Of a DNA stretch of 32,407 nt, positions 14,228 to 22,365 are shown one piece after another; position 1 is the first letter of the stretch, and each line of letters begins with the position of its first letter. The DNA is taken from assembly GCA_021108335.1 (NCBI GenBank), contig JAIORC010000407.1, positions 1-32,407 of the forward strand. Direction: 5' to 3'. The position numbers were made by a program, and so were the translations under genes. This stretch comes from Phycisphaerae bacterium (lineage in GTDB: Bacteria; Planctomycetota; Phycisphaerae; SM23-33). A model generated the notes under the pieces. The model was not told where the DNA came from, made no database searches, and worked only from the letters and a program-made list of their open reading frames with translations.

Positions 14228-15910
14228 ATGATAAAAAATCCGATCATTCGTAAAGAGGTTCTTTCCGCCCTGCGGACGAAGAAGGCAGTGGCGATGCAGG
14301 GGTTGATGTTTGCCGTGATGGCGGGGTTATTGTGGCTGTTGTGGCCGTTGGATGGCCTGCAGGACGTCGGCGGGCAGCAGGCCCGGCGGATACTGGGCAT
14401 CCTGGCGATCGGGGAACTGGTGATGATCGCCTTGTTCGCGCCGGCGCTTACAGCCGCAGCCCTTACCAGCGAAAAAGAACACAATACCCTCGAAAGCCTC
14501 TTCACCACCACGATGAAGCCCTGGGAAATCGTTCTGGGCAAGATGGTCGGGGCGCTGGCGTTTCTGGTGCTGCTCGTATTGAGCGGCACGCCGGCTTTGG
14601 CGGCGGTGTTTCTGCTGGGCGGCGTAACCGGCTCGGAGGTGCTGGCGGTAATCTGCATCCTGTTGCTGACGGCTGTCTACCTGGGCGTTATCGGGTTCCT
14701 TGTAAGCGCGATAATGCATCGCAGTTACCGGGCAATTATCGTTACCTATGTAGTGCAGGGCGTAGTCTGTTTTCTTTTCGCGGTGCCGGCATGGCCTGTC
14801 AGTAATCACCTGATTATCAAGGCTGGCGGAGCCAATCAGGCTATCCTGCATATTCTGGCGTCGCTCAGTCCGCTGGAGGCGATGGCGTCGCTGGTTTGGC
14901 CGGGCGGGCAGTATACCCAGGGCGCACCGTCAATGCCGTCGTTCTGGGGAATGTTTATCCCGTTGAGCATCGCGGTTATCGTTATCGTAACGATAGTCTG
15001 CCTGATAAAACTTCGCCGGCCCGCCCAGCCGCCGCGTCCGCGCGAAAAACTCAAGGTCGTCGAACGCGGCAAGGTATCCGCCCGGACGTTTTTATTTCTT
15101 ATCGACCCTCGCAAGCGAAAGCGGAGCATCTGCTGGTGGCAGAATCCGGTGCTGGTAAAGGAGTTCCGCACCAGGCCGATGTTGCAGACGCATTGGCTGT
15201 TCCGCGCGGTGAGCATCAGCCTGATCGTGTCGATTCTGCTGATGTTCCTGGTCGGGGCGGGCGTAACCGCTTTTTCGGCGGAAGAGCCGGAACTGCCCAC
15301 GCTGATGTTGACGGCGGTCGGGGCGATGATGGTCGTGCTGGTGGTCCTGGTCGGACCGGCGATATCGGCGGGGGCGATTTGCAGCGACCGGGAGACCGGC
15401 GTGTGGGATTTGCTGCGGGTTACGCCGATTCCGAGTTGGCGGATTGTCAGCGGCAAGTTCCAGGCGTCCATTCTACCGCTGCTGCTGTTGACGCTGGCGA
15501 CTTTGCCGGGGATGTGCGTCCTGCTGTATTTCAACGAGAATCTTGGGCCGAGGCTTTGGCGGGTATGGCAGGTCATCGCCATGACGATTCTGTTCGTATC
15601 CACGGCAGGGACGTTTTTTTCGAGCCTGTTCTCGCGGACGGTGGTTTCGACCGCCTGGACTTACGCGATGGTGGTAAGCATGACCATGCTCAGCCTGCTG
15701 ATACTGTTGGGCGGGGATATGTTCAGTTCGCGGTTCGTCGAGGTGGTATTCGTGATGAATCCGGTGGTCGCGGCGATGGAAGCCGCCGGCCATCAGGGAA
15801 TGCAGAAGCTGGGCTTGCTGGCGACGCATTTCAAGGTGATGGCGGCTGCGACGGCGGTTATGTTTACCCTGACGGTTATACGGGTTTTCCAATTAAGACG
15901 TGCGGAGTAG
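14228..15910 (+). CDS. ABC-2 type permease with two fused permease modules
   Basis: The ATG at 14228 begins IKNPIIRKEV, the usual start of ABC-2 permeases; the ribosome binding site is weak and follows repeat copy 8. At 560 residues it is about twice the usual length. The two halves carry parallel motifs: NPIIRKE...ALTSEKEHNTLESLFTTT with KPWEIVLGKMVGA, then NPVLVKE...AICSDRETGVWDLLRVTP with SWRIVSGKFQAS. Each half is followed by several hydrophobic helices, giving roughly 12 in all. A basic cytoplasmic linker joins them (RRPAQPPRPREKLKVVERGK). This suggests that both half-channels are made as one chain. The cognate ATPase is the preceding gene. Confidence 0.88.
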   Translation: MIKNPIIRKEVLSALRTKKAVAMQGLMFAVMAGLLWLLWPLDGLQDVGGQQARRILGILAIGELVMIALFAPALTAAALTSEKEHNTLESLFTTTMKPWEIVLGKMVGALAFLVLLVLSGTPALAAVFLLGGVTGSEVLAVICILLLTAVYLGVIGFLVSAIMHRSYRAIIVTYVVQGVVCFLFAVPAWPVSNHLIIKAGGANQAILHILASLSPLEAMASLVWPGGQYTQGAPSMPSFWGMFIPLSIAVIVIVTIVCLIKLRRPAQPPRPREKLKVVERGKVSARTFLFLIDPRKRKRSICWWQNPVLVKEFRTRPMLQTHWLFRAVSISLIVSILLMFLVGAGVTAFSAEEPELPTLMLTAVGAMMVVLVVLVGPAISAGAICSDRETGVWDLLRVTPIPSWRIVSGKFQASILPLLLLTLATLPGMCVLLYFNENLGPRLWRVWQVIAMTILFVSTAGTFFSSLFSRTVVSTAWTYAMVVSMTMLSLLILLGGDMFSSRFVEVVFVMNPVVAAMEAAGHQGMQKLGLLATHFKVMAAATAVMFTLTVIRVFQLRRAE

Positions 15911-15925
15911 GGAGTTGTACGCGAT

Positions 15926-17788
15926 ATGGAGTTTAGTGTGAAACATAGCATTTCAATAGTGTTAGCCGCGGCGATTGGTCTGGCGGGCGTTTCTGTTTTT
16001 ACCTGCCGCTCTGCTTCCGGGGCTGGGATTGAAAAACCGGAATTTGAATTTGCCGGGTATAGGATTCCAGATTACGGCGACCAGGAAAGCGTCGATCTGC
16101 TGGCAGGCCTTCTGGCCGATGCCGACCCGCTGACCCGCCAGCAGGCGACGCGGGACCTGGGGTGGACCAACAACCACGCAGCCTTCGTGCCGCTGAAAAA
16201 GGCTTTGCTGGACAAGGCCCCGGCGGTTCGCGTTGCGGCTGTTGCGGCGGCGGTGGAGCTTGGCGGCGATTCGGCAGCCGAGTTTGTCGTCAAAGCCTTG
16301 GGCGCGAAGGAACCGGCAGTCTGCCTTGCGGGGATTTATGGTGCAGCCAGGCTCCGCGTCGCAAAGGCGGCGGAGAAGCTTGGCCCCATTGCCCGGGACG
16401 CCTCCAGGCCTCGAGTTCGGGCGGCGGCGTTGACGGCGTTGACGGAACTGGGCCTGGCTGCCCCCGAGTCGACGTTGAAAAAGGCATTGGCCGATGCCGC
16501 CGTTGTGGTGCGGCTGGCGGCGGCGAGAAATACGCTCCAATTGAAAAAGGCTGACGGGCTTATCGCGGTTTTAATGCAACTGGCGGAGAAAGACCCGGTT
16601 CCGGCTGTTCGTGCCGGGGTGCTGCCCGTCCTGGGCAAATTCGCAGCCGGCAAAGCGGGAAATATTCTCCGCCGTGTGTCAAAAAATCCCAATCCGCTGA
16701 TTCGCCGTGGGGCAGTGCTGGCTTATCATAATGCCCGGCAAAATCAGCGGATACCGGAGTTTTTGGAGGACGAGGTGTCGATAGTGCGGCTGGCGGCGAT
16801 TGTCGCAGCCGGCGATCTCAAAATTACTTCCACCAGGAATCGCCTGATGGCGTTGATGCTGGAGGCACCGGACGAGCAGACCCATCTCGCTGCCCGGGAG
16901 GCACTGTTGCGGATAGCGGCAGCAGATACCCCGCAAAATGCCCGAAAGCAACTGGCGGAACTGCTGAAGGAATTCAAAGAGGTGCGGGCGGAAATCGAGC
17001 GGTTGGGGAAAGAAGAGGCGAAAGCGAAGAAGAAAAAAAAGAAAAAGTCGAAGAAGAAAAAATTCGAATTGCCGGTGGCGAAGCGGAAGTATGAGCTTAT
17101 CGAGCGGAACGGTGTTGCCTGTTGCAGGATTATAGGCGAAATGAAATACCGGCAGGCTTGCAATTTTCTGTTGAAGCATCTGGATGAATTGCCGCTTGAT
17201 TCGCCGGTGCTTGGCGAGGCTGCCTGGGCGTTGGGCAAGCTGGACGACCTCAACGCGGTTGGTCCGCTGATGGCTTTGCTGGAGAAATGTCGCAAGAGGG
17301 GTATTAAGTATTTCAAAGCGCTGGTGGCAATGCGGGCAGCGCCTCCATACAGCCCGATTGTTACCGGCAGGGTGATTCGCTCGCTGGGCGATTTGAAGGC
17401 CCGCAAGGCTGTCGCTGCACTGTTGCGGATTCCCAAAGTGGATGTTCAGGGAATGCGTATGAACCATGAATCTGCCGAGATGATCCGGGCGATGGGGCAA
17501 CTGGAGTGCCCGGAGAATCGCGAGAAATTCCGTGGATGTGTCTTGGAAATTCTCTCCGATGAGGGCCTGAAGTTCGAGGCCCGCTTTAGTGCGGCGGTGC
17601 TGGCGGCACGGTGGAAGATGTCCAAAGCCTTGCAAACGCTGCGACAATTGCTCACAGAGGAACGGCCTGGGCCTATGGGAATGCAACTGGCCGGCTGGGC
17701 GATTCAGGAAATTTCCGGTAAAACGCCCGAAATTCCAGAACCATATCTCAAAAAAGGCCCGTGGATTTTGACCCAAACCGGTAAATAG
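15926..17788 (+). CDS. Exported HEAT-repeat protein
   Basis: The ATG at 15926 lies 16 bases after the permease stop. GTG 15938, with GGAG six bases upstream, is an equally good start. The 620-residue product has a signal peptide (SIVLAAAIGLAGVSVFTCRS) and then repeated helical pairs of the PBS-lyase/HEAT type, such as LLADADPLTRQQATRDLGWT, VRVAAVAAAVELGG and VRLAAARNTLQL. Near residues 350-390 an extremely Lys-rich linker (KKKKKKKSKKKK) interrupts the repeats. A second HEAT block follows (EAAWALGKLDDLNAVGPLMALL). HEAT arrays bind proteins. As the last gene of the ABC unit it may act as an envelope scaffold for the exported substrate; that is inferred. Confidence 0.85.
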   Translation: MEFSVKHSISIVLAAAIGLAGVSVFTCRSASGAGIEKPEFEFAGYRIPDYGDQESVDLLAGLLADADPLTRQQATRDLGWTNNHAAFVPLKKALLDKAPAVRVAAVAAAVELGGDSAAEFVVKALGAKEPAVCLAGIYGAARLRVAKAAEKLGPIARDASRPRVRAAALTALTELGLAAPESTLKKALADAAVVVRLAAARNTLQLKKADGLIAVLMQLAEKDPVPAVRAGVLPVLGKFAAGKAGNILRRVSKNPNPLIRRGAVLAYHNARQNQRIPEFLEDEVSIVRLAAIVAAGDLKITSTRNRLMALMLEAPDEQTHLAAREALLRIAAADTPQNARKQLAELLKEFKEVRAEIERLGKEEAKAKKKKKKKSKKKKFELPVAKRKYELIERNGVACCRIIGEMKYRQACNFLLKHLDELPLDSPVLGEAAWALGKLDDLNAVGPLMALLEKCRKRGIKYFKALVAMRAAPPYSPIVTGRVIRSLGDLKARKAVAALLRIPKVDVQGMRMNHESAEMIRAMGQLECPENREKFRGCVLEILSDEGLKFEARFSAAVLAARWKMSKALQTLRQLLTEERPGPMGMQLAGWAIQEISGKTPEIPEPYLKKGPWILTQTGK

Positions 17789-17841
17789 AGGCGGCAAAAC
17801 TGGAAAAACAAAAATAAGCCGAAAAAAATTTACACAAATCA

Positions 17842-17870
17842 TTGACAAACAGGCGATAACATAATAAAGT
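17842..17870 (+). promoter_or_regulatory. Promoter of the cold-shock gene
   Basis: A perfect TTGACA (17842-17847) is followed after 17 bases by TAAAGT (17865-17870, 4/6). Transcription would start near 17877, giving a leader of about 105 bases. Long structured leaders are usual for cspA-type genes, but I cannot identify a specific cold-shock thermosensor here. Confidence 0.65.
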
Positions 17871-17981
17871 TACTCTGTCCATCCGGGCTGTTTGAGGAAA
17901 AGTTTCCCCTCCCGTATGGCAGTTGTTACAGTGTGTTTCCTTTGTGAAGGGCTGCACTGCTTGTTTGGAAGGAGCCAGAAT

Positions 17982-18182
17982 ATGGCTAATGGTAAAGTGA
18001 AGTGGTTTAACGATTCGAAGGGGTTTGGTTTTATCGAGGTTGATGACGGTACTGATGTATTTGTTCATTACAACGATATTTCGGGTGACGGATACAAGTC
18101 GCTCGCCGAAGGCGAGGCGGTTACGTTCGAAATTACCCAAGGAGACAAAGGCCCCAAGGCTACAAACGTTCAGAAGGCCTAA
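17982..18182 (+). CDS. csp: Cold-shock domain protein
   Basis: This is a single-stranded nucleic-acid chaperone that melts RNA structure. The ATG at 17982 has AAGGAG seven bases upstream; the longer open frame from 17892 reads through the leader and is rejected. The 66-residue product is a complete [18 protein letters not shown] with RNP1 (KGFGFI), RNP2 (VFVHY) and the closing GPKATNV. It is a monocistronic unit with its own promoter and terminator. Whether it is cold-inducible or constitutive cannot be told from the sequence. Confidence 0.97.
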   Translation: MANGKVKWFNDSKGFGFIEVDDGTDVFVHYNDISGDGYKSLAEGEAVTFEITQGDKGPKATNVQKA

Positions 18183-18222
18183 TGTTTAAAACAGACTTTT
18201 AAGCTTTAACTGAACTATCCTG

Positions 18223-18252
18223 CGCCGTCCCGATTGGGGCGGCGTTTTTTTT
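18223..18252 (+). terminator. Rho-independent terminator of the cold-shock gene
   Basis: The stem CGCCGTCCC-GATT-GGGGCGGCG (18223-18244) is followed directly by eight T. It lies 40 bases after the csp stop. Confidence 0.92.
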
Positions 18253-18275
18253 GCGAATTTCAAGTCCAAGCATCC

Positions 18276-18302
18276 GTTGTTAGGTGGCCCCTTGGGGGAT
18301 GA
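18276..18302 (+). repeat. Half element of the double-hairpin family, copy 9
   Basis: GTTGTTAGGTGGC is followed by CCCCTTGGGGG and GATGAAT. About 25 bases are almost identical to the minus strand of 2719-2742. The second hairpin is absent; the end of the minus-strand lipoprotein gene begins at 18312. Confidence 0.75.
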
Positions 18303-18311
18303 ATCCCTCAA

Positions 18312-19262
18312 TCATCTATTGTTTGATGGTTGTGGTGGTTTCGCTGCCGGTGGAACGACGTGGGGTTTGGTGGCTGGTCTCAAGTCTCCAGCCTCTGGCC
18401 TCGAGCCTCGCTTTTCCTCCGGCAGAATGATGTGGGGCTTGGTGGAGAGTTTTATTTTCGTGTTTGCGGGCCGGCCCCGCGTGGCGTCGGGCTTTGGGGA
18501 AATCTTGAAGTTTACGGGTTTGCTCTTGCCGTCGGCATCGACGTAGCTGGACAACGCGGGATAATACTCTACGCTGATTGCCTGCCATTCGTGCGGCTTG
18601 GTGCGAACCCGTCGGAGAATGCGTTCGACGTTGGCCAGCCGCTCCCACCCTCCGCCGCGTCTGGCGAAGTACCACAATTCCACCCGCCAGACAATATCGC
18701 TCTTCTGGTCGTCCATGCGGGATTTGTGAAATCCCGTCGTCCGCATCAGTTCCAGCAGTACCGTCGCCCGCGGGCCTTTGCCGCGGATATAGAGCACGCG
18801 GCGGTAGTCCATGAAGTCTTTCTTGCCGCCGGCTATAATCAGCTTCGTAATCGCATCGGCGTCGGCCTGCGTGAACGGTTTTTGCGTTTTCTTTGCGGGC
18901 AGGCCGAGTTGTTTGCGGCGAATCGCCAGTAGGCGGAGCATTCGGCTGTCGACGAAATTCAGGTTGATTCCCTCGATATTCCGGCTGTCGGTTGTGGAAA
19001 TGCAGATGTCGTAGGTCGCATCGCCGGGCAGTTTGCCGAAGGCGAATCGGCCTGTCTTTTTGTCGAACGAATGCGGCTGATATTTTTTCCCGGTAACGCG
19101 GGACACGGCGGTGAGAGTTTTGACAGCGTTGGCGGGCGAGATTGTTCCGGTAAGTCTGCCGGCTTTGGGTGGTTTTGCCACCGGCGGGTCATCCTTGAGT
19201 TTCACTCCGCCGCAGGAAAGCAGCGCCGCCACAATCACCAGGATAACCGGAACTTTTTTCAT
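18312..19262 (-). CDS. Lipoprotein of unknown function downstream of purF
   Basis: The ATG at 19262 gives a 316-residue product with a lipoprotein signal and lipobox LLSC (Cys17). Residues 35-95 look like a carboxypeptidase-regulatory or Ig-like beta domain (GRLTGTISPANAVKTLTAVSRVTGK ... FAFGKLPGDATYDI). The middle is mixed alpha/beta (DADAITKLIIAGGKKDFMDYRRVLYIRG). The C-terminal 60 residues are Pro/Lys/Arg-rich with a duplicated TKPH-PPE/PPA motif. I do not recognise a named family. It starts 12 bases after the purF stop and is probably cotranscribed with purF. Confidence 0.75.
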   Translation of the reverse strand: MKKVPVILVIVAALLSCGGVKLKDDPPVAKPPKAGRLTGTISPANAVKTLTAVSRVTGKKYQPHSFDKKTGRFAFGKLPGDATYDICISTTDSRNIEGINLNFVDSRMLRLLAIRRKQLGLPAKKTQKPFTQADADAITKLIIAGGKKDFMDYRRVLYIRGKGPRATVLLELMRTTGFHKSRMDDQKSDIVWRVELWYFARRGGGWERLANVERILRRVRTKPHEWQAISVEYYPALSSYVDADGKSKPVNFKISPKPDATRGRPANTKIKLSTKPHIILPEEKRGSRPEAGDLRPATKPHVVPPAAKPPQPSNNR

Positions 19263-19274
19263 GGGTTCTACCGT

Positions 19275-20846
19275 TTACTCGTATGTTCTGCCTTTTCTCT
19301 TTTTGCCTGTATTTTTTCGAGCGGCGGCGATCAGTTTGTTGCCGTATTTGCTGGGGTACTTACCCGTTACGCAGCCGGTGCACAAATCGCAGCCGTCTAT
19401 CTCAAGGCATTTGCTCAGATCCGGGACGGACAGGTATCGCAGGCTGTCCAACCCCAGCGTTTTTGCCATGCGGGCGAGAGTCTTATCGCTCGGGCAGCCA
19501 TTGTAGCCGTTGCCAAAGAACGACGGTGCGAACAGTTCGCCAATTGTGGACATGTCGATTCCGTAGAAACACGGTGCGATAATCGGCGGGCAAGCCACCC
19601 GCACGTGTACTTCGCTGGCTCCGCCTTGGCGGCGAATCTGCTTCACCAGACTCCGCAGCGTGGTCGAACGGACAATCGAATCTTCCACGAGGAAGACTTT
19701 CTTGCCGGTCAGCACGCTGGGCAGCGGCGTGTACTTGTACCGGACGCTCTGGCTGCGTGTGGTGTCGGACTGGATAAACGTCCGCCCGACGTAGCGGTTT
19801 CTCATCAGGCCCTCGACGCACGGTATGCCGATGTGATAGGCGTACGAGTCGGCGGCGGCTTTGGCGGTATCCGGCACGGGCACGACGATGCTGTTTTCGT
19901 TGACGGCCTGGTCTTCCAGTTCCGCTAAGCGCTTGCCCAGATTGGCACGGGCGACGTACACCCCCGTACCGTCCATTTCGCTGGCGACGTTGGAGAAATA
20001 AACCCACTCGAAGAAGCAATGGGCCTTCCGTTTGGGTTTGGCGAATTCCTCGAACCGCAGGCTGCCGTCTTCGATAATCGCCATTTGCCCCGGTGGCAGG
20101 CAGCAGACCTGGTCGAAGCCCAGGTTCGTCAGCGCGACCGATTCGCTGGCGGCACCGAAGAGTTTGCCCTGGACGCCGTAGCTCAGCGGGCGAAGCCCCA
20201 GCGGATCGCGGGCAACGACCATCCGCCCCAGCGCGTCGAGAAATACCATGTTGTAGGCGCCGTCGAAATGCTTGCTCATACTGGACATAACCTTTACAAG
20301 GTCGGGCTTTCTGTCGCCGCGCAGGCGATACGCCAGTTCGTGCATGATAATTTCGGTGTCGGTGTCGAGCGTGAAGTGATAGTCCCGCTTGGCCAGCAGG
20401 CGATCCCGCAGGTCGGTGTAATTCGCCAGATTTCCGTTGAATCCGAAACTGTACCATTTCCACAGCCGTCCGTGGTGTCGCTCGAACGGCTGGGCGTAGC
20501 GGGCGTCGTCCTTGCCGCAGGTGGCGTAGCGAACATGGCCGATTACCGCCTTGCCTGCATACTCCTGCAAAATGGCTGCGTGCTTCGACGGGTGCGACAT
20601 GCGGAACGCCTCGCCGACGTTGCCGATGTCCTTGAACGTATCCAGCAGTTGCATCCGGTTTGGATCGTAGCTGCTAAGCCCGGCGGCAAGCTGTCCGCGA
20701 TTCTGCAGGTTCAGCAGCATCATCGGCATCATTTTGGTTACGTCGCCGTCGGCGGCGGTCTGGCTGGCCAAGCCGCCCCGGCCCACCGACTTGTCCAGGC
20801 AATACAGGGCAGCTATCCCGCACTCATGATGTAATTCGTCACTCAC
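19275..20846 (-). CDS. purF: Amidophosphoribosyltransferase (PurF)
   Basis: PurF makes 5-phosphoribosylamine from PRPP and glutamine, the committed step of purine synthesis. The GTG at 20846 is preferred over 20897 because GGAG lies six bases upstream. It leaves a seven-residue propeptide, SDELHHE after the initiator, before the catalytic Cys8 (ECGIAAL), as in Bacillus-type enzymes that mature by cleavage. Glutaminase motifs RYATCGKDDARYAQPF and NGNLAN are present. The PRPP loop VFLVEDSIVRSTT has Ser where VDDSIVRGTT is usual. C-terminal cysteines (CDLCTGC) are consistent with a 4Fe-4S enzyme. The 523-residue length is slightly above the usual 470-500. The sequence is divergent, but the catalytic set is intact. 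Confidence 0.93.
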   Translation of the reverse strand: MSDELHHECGIAALYCLDKSVGRGGLASQTAADGDVTKMMPMMLLNLQNRGQLAAGLSSYDPNRMQLLDTFKDIGNVGEAFRMSHPSKHAAILQEYAGKAVIGHVRYATCGKDDARYAQPFERHHGRLWKWYSFGFNGNLANYTDLRDRLLAKRDYHFTLDTDTEIIMHELAYRLRGDRKPDLVKVMSSMSKHFDGAYNMVFLDALGRMVVARDPLGLRPLSYGVQGKLFGAASESVALTNLGFDQVCCLPPGQMAIIEDGSLRFEEFAKPKRKAHCFFEWVYFSNVASEMDGTGVYVARANLGKRLAELEDQAVNENSIVVPVPDTAKAAADSYAYHIGIPCVEGLMRNRYVGRTFIQSDTTRSQSVRYKYTPLPSVLTGKKVFLVEDSIVRSTTLRSLVKQIRRQGGASEVHVRVACPPIIAPCFYGIDMSTIGELFAPSFFGNGYNGCPSDKTLARMAKTLGLDSLRYLSVPDLSKCLEIDGCDLCTGCVTGKYPSKYGNKLIAAARKNTGKKRKGRTYE

Positions 20847-21116
20847 GCATATCTCCGTCGTTCCAACCCCGCGATTCCACCGACAAACCGGAAACAATCG
20901 CAGAGCAATAAAAGTATCGATAAAAGCAGGTCATGCAACTCGTCGCATGGCAAACCAGGTGTTACGATAAATTAAAACCTGTTATGCAACAAGCCGTATA
21001 ACCTACTGCTGCTTATAGTAACGAAACACGGCGGCGGAAACAAATACGCATGCCGAATTTTGCCCGAAATAGACGCAAAAATCGAAAATGATGAACACTG
21101 CCGGAAATTTCAGCCG
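20847..21116. other. Intergenic region between divergent purF and GatB/YqeY genes
   Basis: The whole gap runs from 20847 to 21190. This part contains AT-rich sequence with no open frame that I would defend and no clear purF promoter. The remainder carries the hairpin and promoter described separately. Confidence 0.5.
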
Positions 21117-21139
21117 AGCACAGGTTGCAAACCTGTGCT
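21117..21139. repeat. Perfect hairpin AGCACAGGTT-GCA-AACCTGTGCT
   Basis: Ten perfect base pairs with a three-base loop, related to the outer stems at 8136-8170 and 8509-8545. The loop and right arm overlap the -35 box of the downstream gene. Confidence 0.75.
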
Positions 21140-21152
21140 ACCAATCTACAAT
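21125..21152 (+). promoter_or_regulatory. Probable promoter of the GatB/YqeY gene
   Basis: TTGCAA (21125-21130) and TACAAT (21147-21152) are separated by 16 bases, matching consensus at 4/6 and 5/6. The -35 box lies inside the hairpin 21117-21139. Confidence 0.5.
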
Positions 21153-21190
21153 AGGAGCAATAATTTGCCACAATTACTTGAGGAAGACAA

Positions 21191-21634
21191 ATGACATTAG
21201 CCGAAACCATCAAAGAACAAATCATGCAGGCGATGAAGCAGAAGCTGGAACTGGAAAAGAATATCCTGCGCGTCGCCCTGGGCGAAATCCAGCGAATCGA
21301 AACCCGCCAGGGGTCGATCACCGAAGCCGAGGCTCAGAAGGCCCTGCGAAAACTCATCGCCAGCAATAAGGAAACGATAGCGGCGGCCCCCGAGAAGGAT
21401 AATTCCGACCTCCTGCGGGAAAATCAGATAATCGAAGCGCTTCTGCCCCAACTGTGGGATCAGGCTAAGATCACGGAGTTTCTGTCCTCCGACGAGGATG
21501 CCCTGGCTGGTATTCGCTCGGCGGGCGGCGACGGCCAAGCTACCGGCGTGGCGATGAAATCTCTCAAAGCCGCCGGGGCTGCGGTCAACGGCAAAGACGT
21601 CGCAGCCGTTGTCGGCAACCTGCGAAACGGATAA
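21191..21634 (+). CDS. GatB/YqeY domain protein
   Basis: The ATG at 21191 has GAGGAAG six bases upstream. The 147-residue length is typical of stand-alone YqeY proteins, which share the helical tail domain of GatB, the tRNA-dependent amidotransferase subunit. Visible features are the N-terminal helices (IKEQIMQAMKQKLELEKNILRVALGEIQ), a middle LLRENQIIEALLPQLW, and the C-terminal ATGVAMKSLKAAGAAVNGKDVAAVVGNL, matching the usual G-VMKAL...G-VDGK-V---V pattern. Its cellular role is unsettled; tRNA binding is assumed from the domain. It is followed within about 20 bases by the DUF998-like gene. Confidence 0.92.
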   Translation: MTLAETIKEQIMQAMKQKLELEKNILRVALGEIQRIETRQGSITEAEAQKALRKLIASNKETIAAAPEKDNSDLLRENQIIEALLPQLWDQAKITEFLSSDEDALAGIRSAGGDGQATGVAMKSLKAAGAAVNGKDVAAVVGNLRNG

Positions 21635-21653
21635 CCCCAGAACATCCCCCACC

Positions 21654-22337
21654 ATGAGAACCATGAATCGTAACCGTCTGGCTAGCACATGGATACTGCT
21701 AAGCGTGGGGCAATTTGTCGTCATGACTGTCATTGCCATGGCGAATTATCCCGGCGGGCATCCGTTTGATCTGTCATCCGAAGGATACGACTTCTGGCAG
21801 AACACGCTATGCGACCTGGGCGAGACCGTTACGGAAAGCGGGCTGATAAATCCCGGAACGGCAAAGTGGTTCAACGCCTCGATGATCATTTTGATGCTCA
21901 GCTTCGTGCCGCTGTGGCTCATCCTGCCGCGTACATTTCCCAGCCGGCGGCGAATCGGCATGGTTGTCCGCATTGCCGGGATGCTGTCGCTTGCCGGCAT
22001 GCTGGGTGTCGGGCTTACCCCAGCCGACCGGTACGTGTTCCTGCACAGCCTGGCCATCGGGTGCGCCTCGATACCCGGGATTCCAGCCCTGCTGCTTGCG
22101 GTGATAGGTATGATTTCCGATGGGAAATGCCCCCGCGTCTATACAATCGGCAGCATCGTTTTTCTGGTAATCGCCATAATTCACTTCACCCAATACGTCC
22201 AGCATTTCTGGCTGGGATATCCATGGACGCCTATCGATCCGATCTGCCAGAAAATCGCCGTTACCATCGGCTTGTCGTGGATGGTCGCCACCGCGATTGT
22301 CGCGAGGCGGCAGGAACGGGAAGCGGATACTGATTAA
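21654..22337 (+). CDS. DUF998-like integral membrane protein
   Basis: Start at ATG 21654 (or 21663); neither has a clear ribosome binding site, so the gene may be coupled to the preceding one. The product has about 227 residues and roughly six hydrophobic helices. Conserved-looking loops are NYPGGHPFDLSSEGYDFWQNTLCDLGET after helix 1, and GLTPADRYVFLHSLAIG. The order short loop, SDLG-like motif and HxxxA in a later helix resembles DUF998 proteins, whose function is unknown. Family assignment is from memory of the pattern. Confidence 0.75.
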   Translation: MRTMNRNRLASTWILLSVGQFVVMTVIAMANYPGGHPFDLSSEGYDFWQNTLCDLGETVTESGLINPGTAKWFNASMIILMLSFVPLWLILPRTFPSRRRIGMVVRIAGMLSLAGMLGVGLTPADRYVFLHSLAIGCASIPGIPALLLAVIGMISDGKCPRVYTIGSIVFLVIAIIHFTQYVQHFWLGYPWTPIDPICQKIAVTIGLSWMVATAIVARRQEREADTD

Positions 22338-22365
22338 CATACGGCGTAACTTGTCGTGCGGGGTG

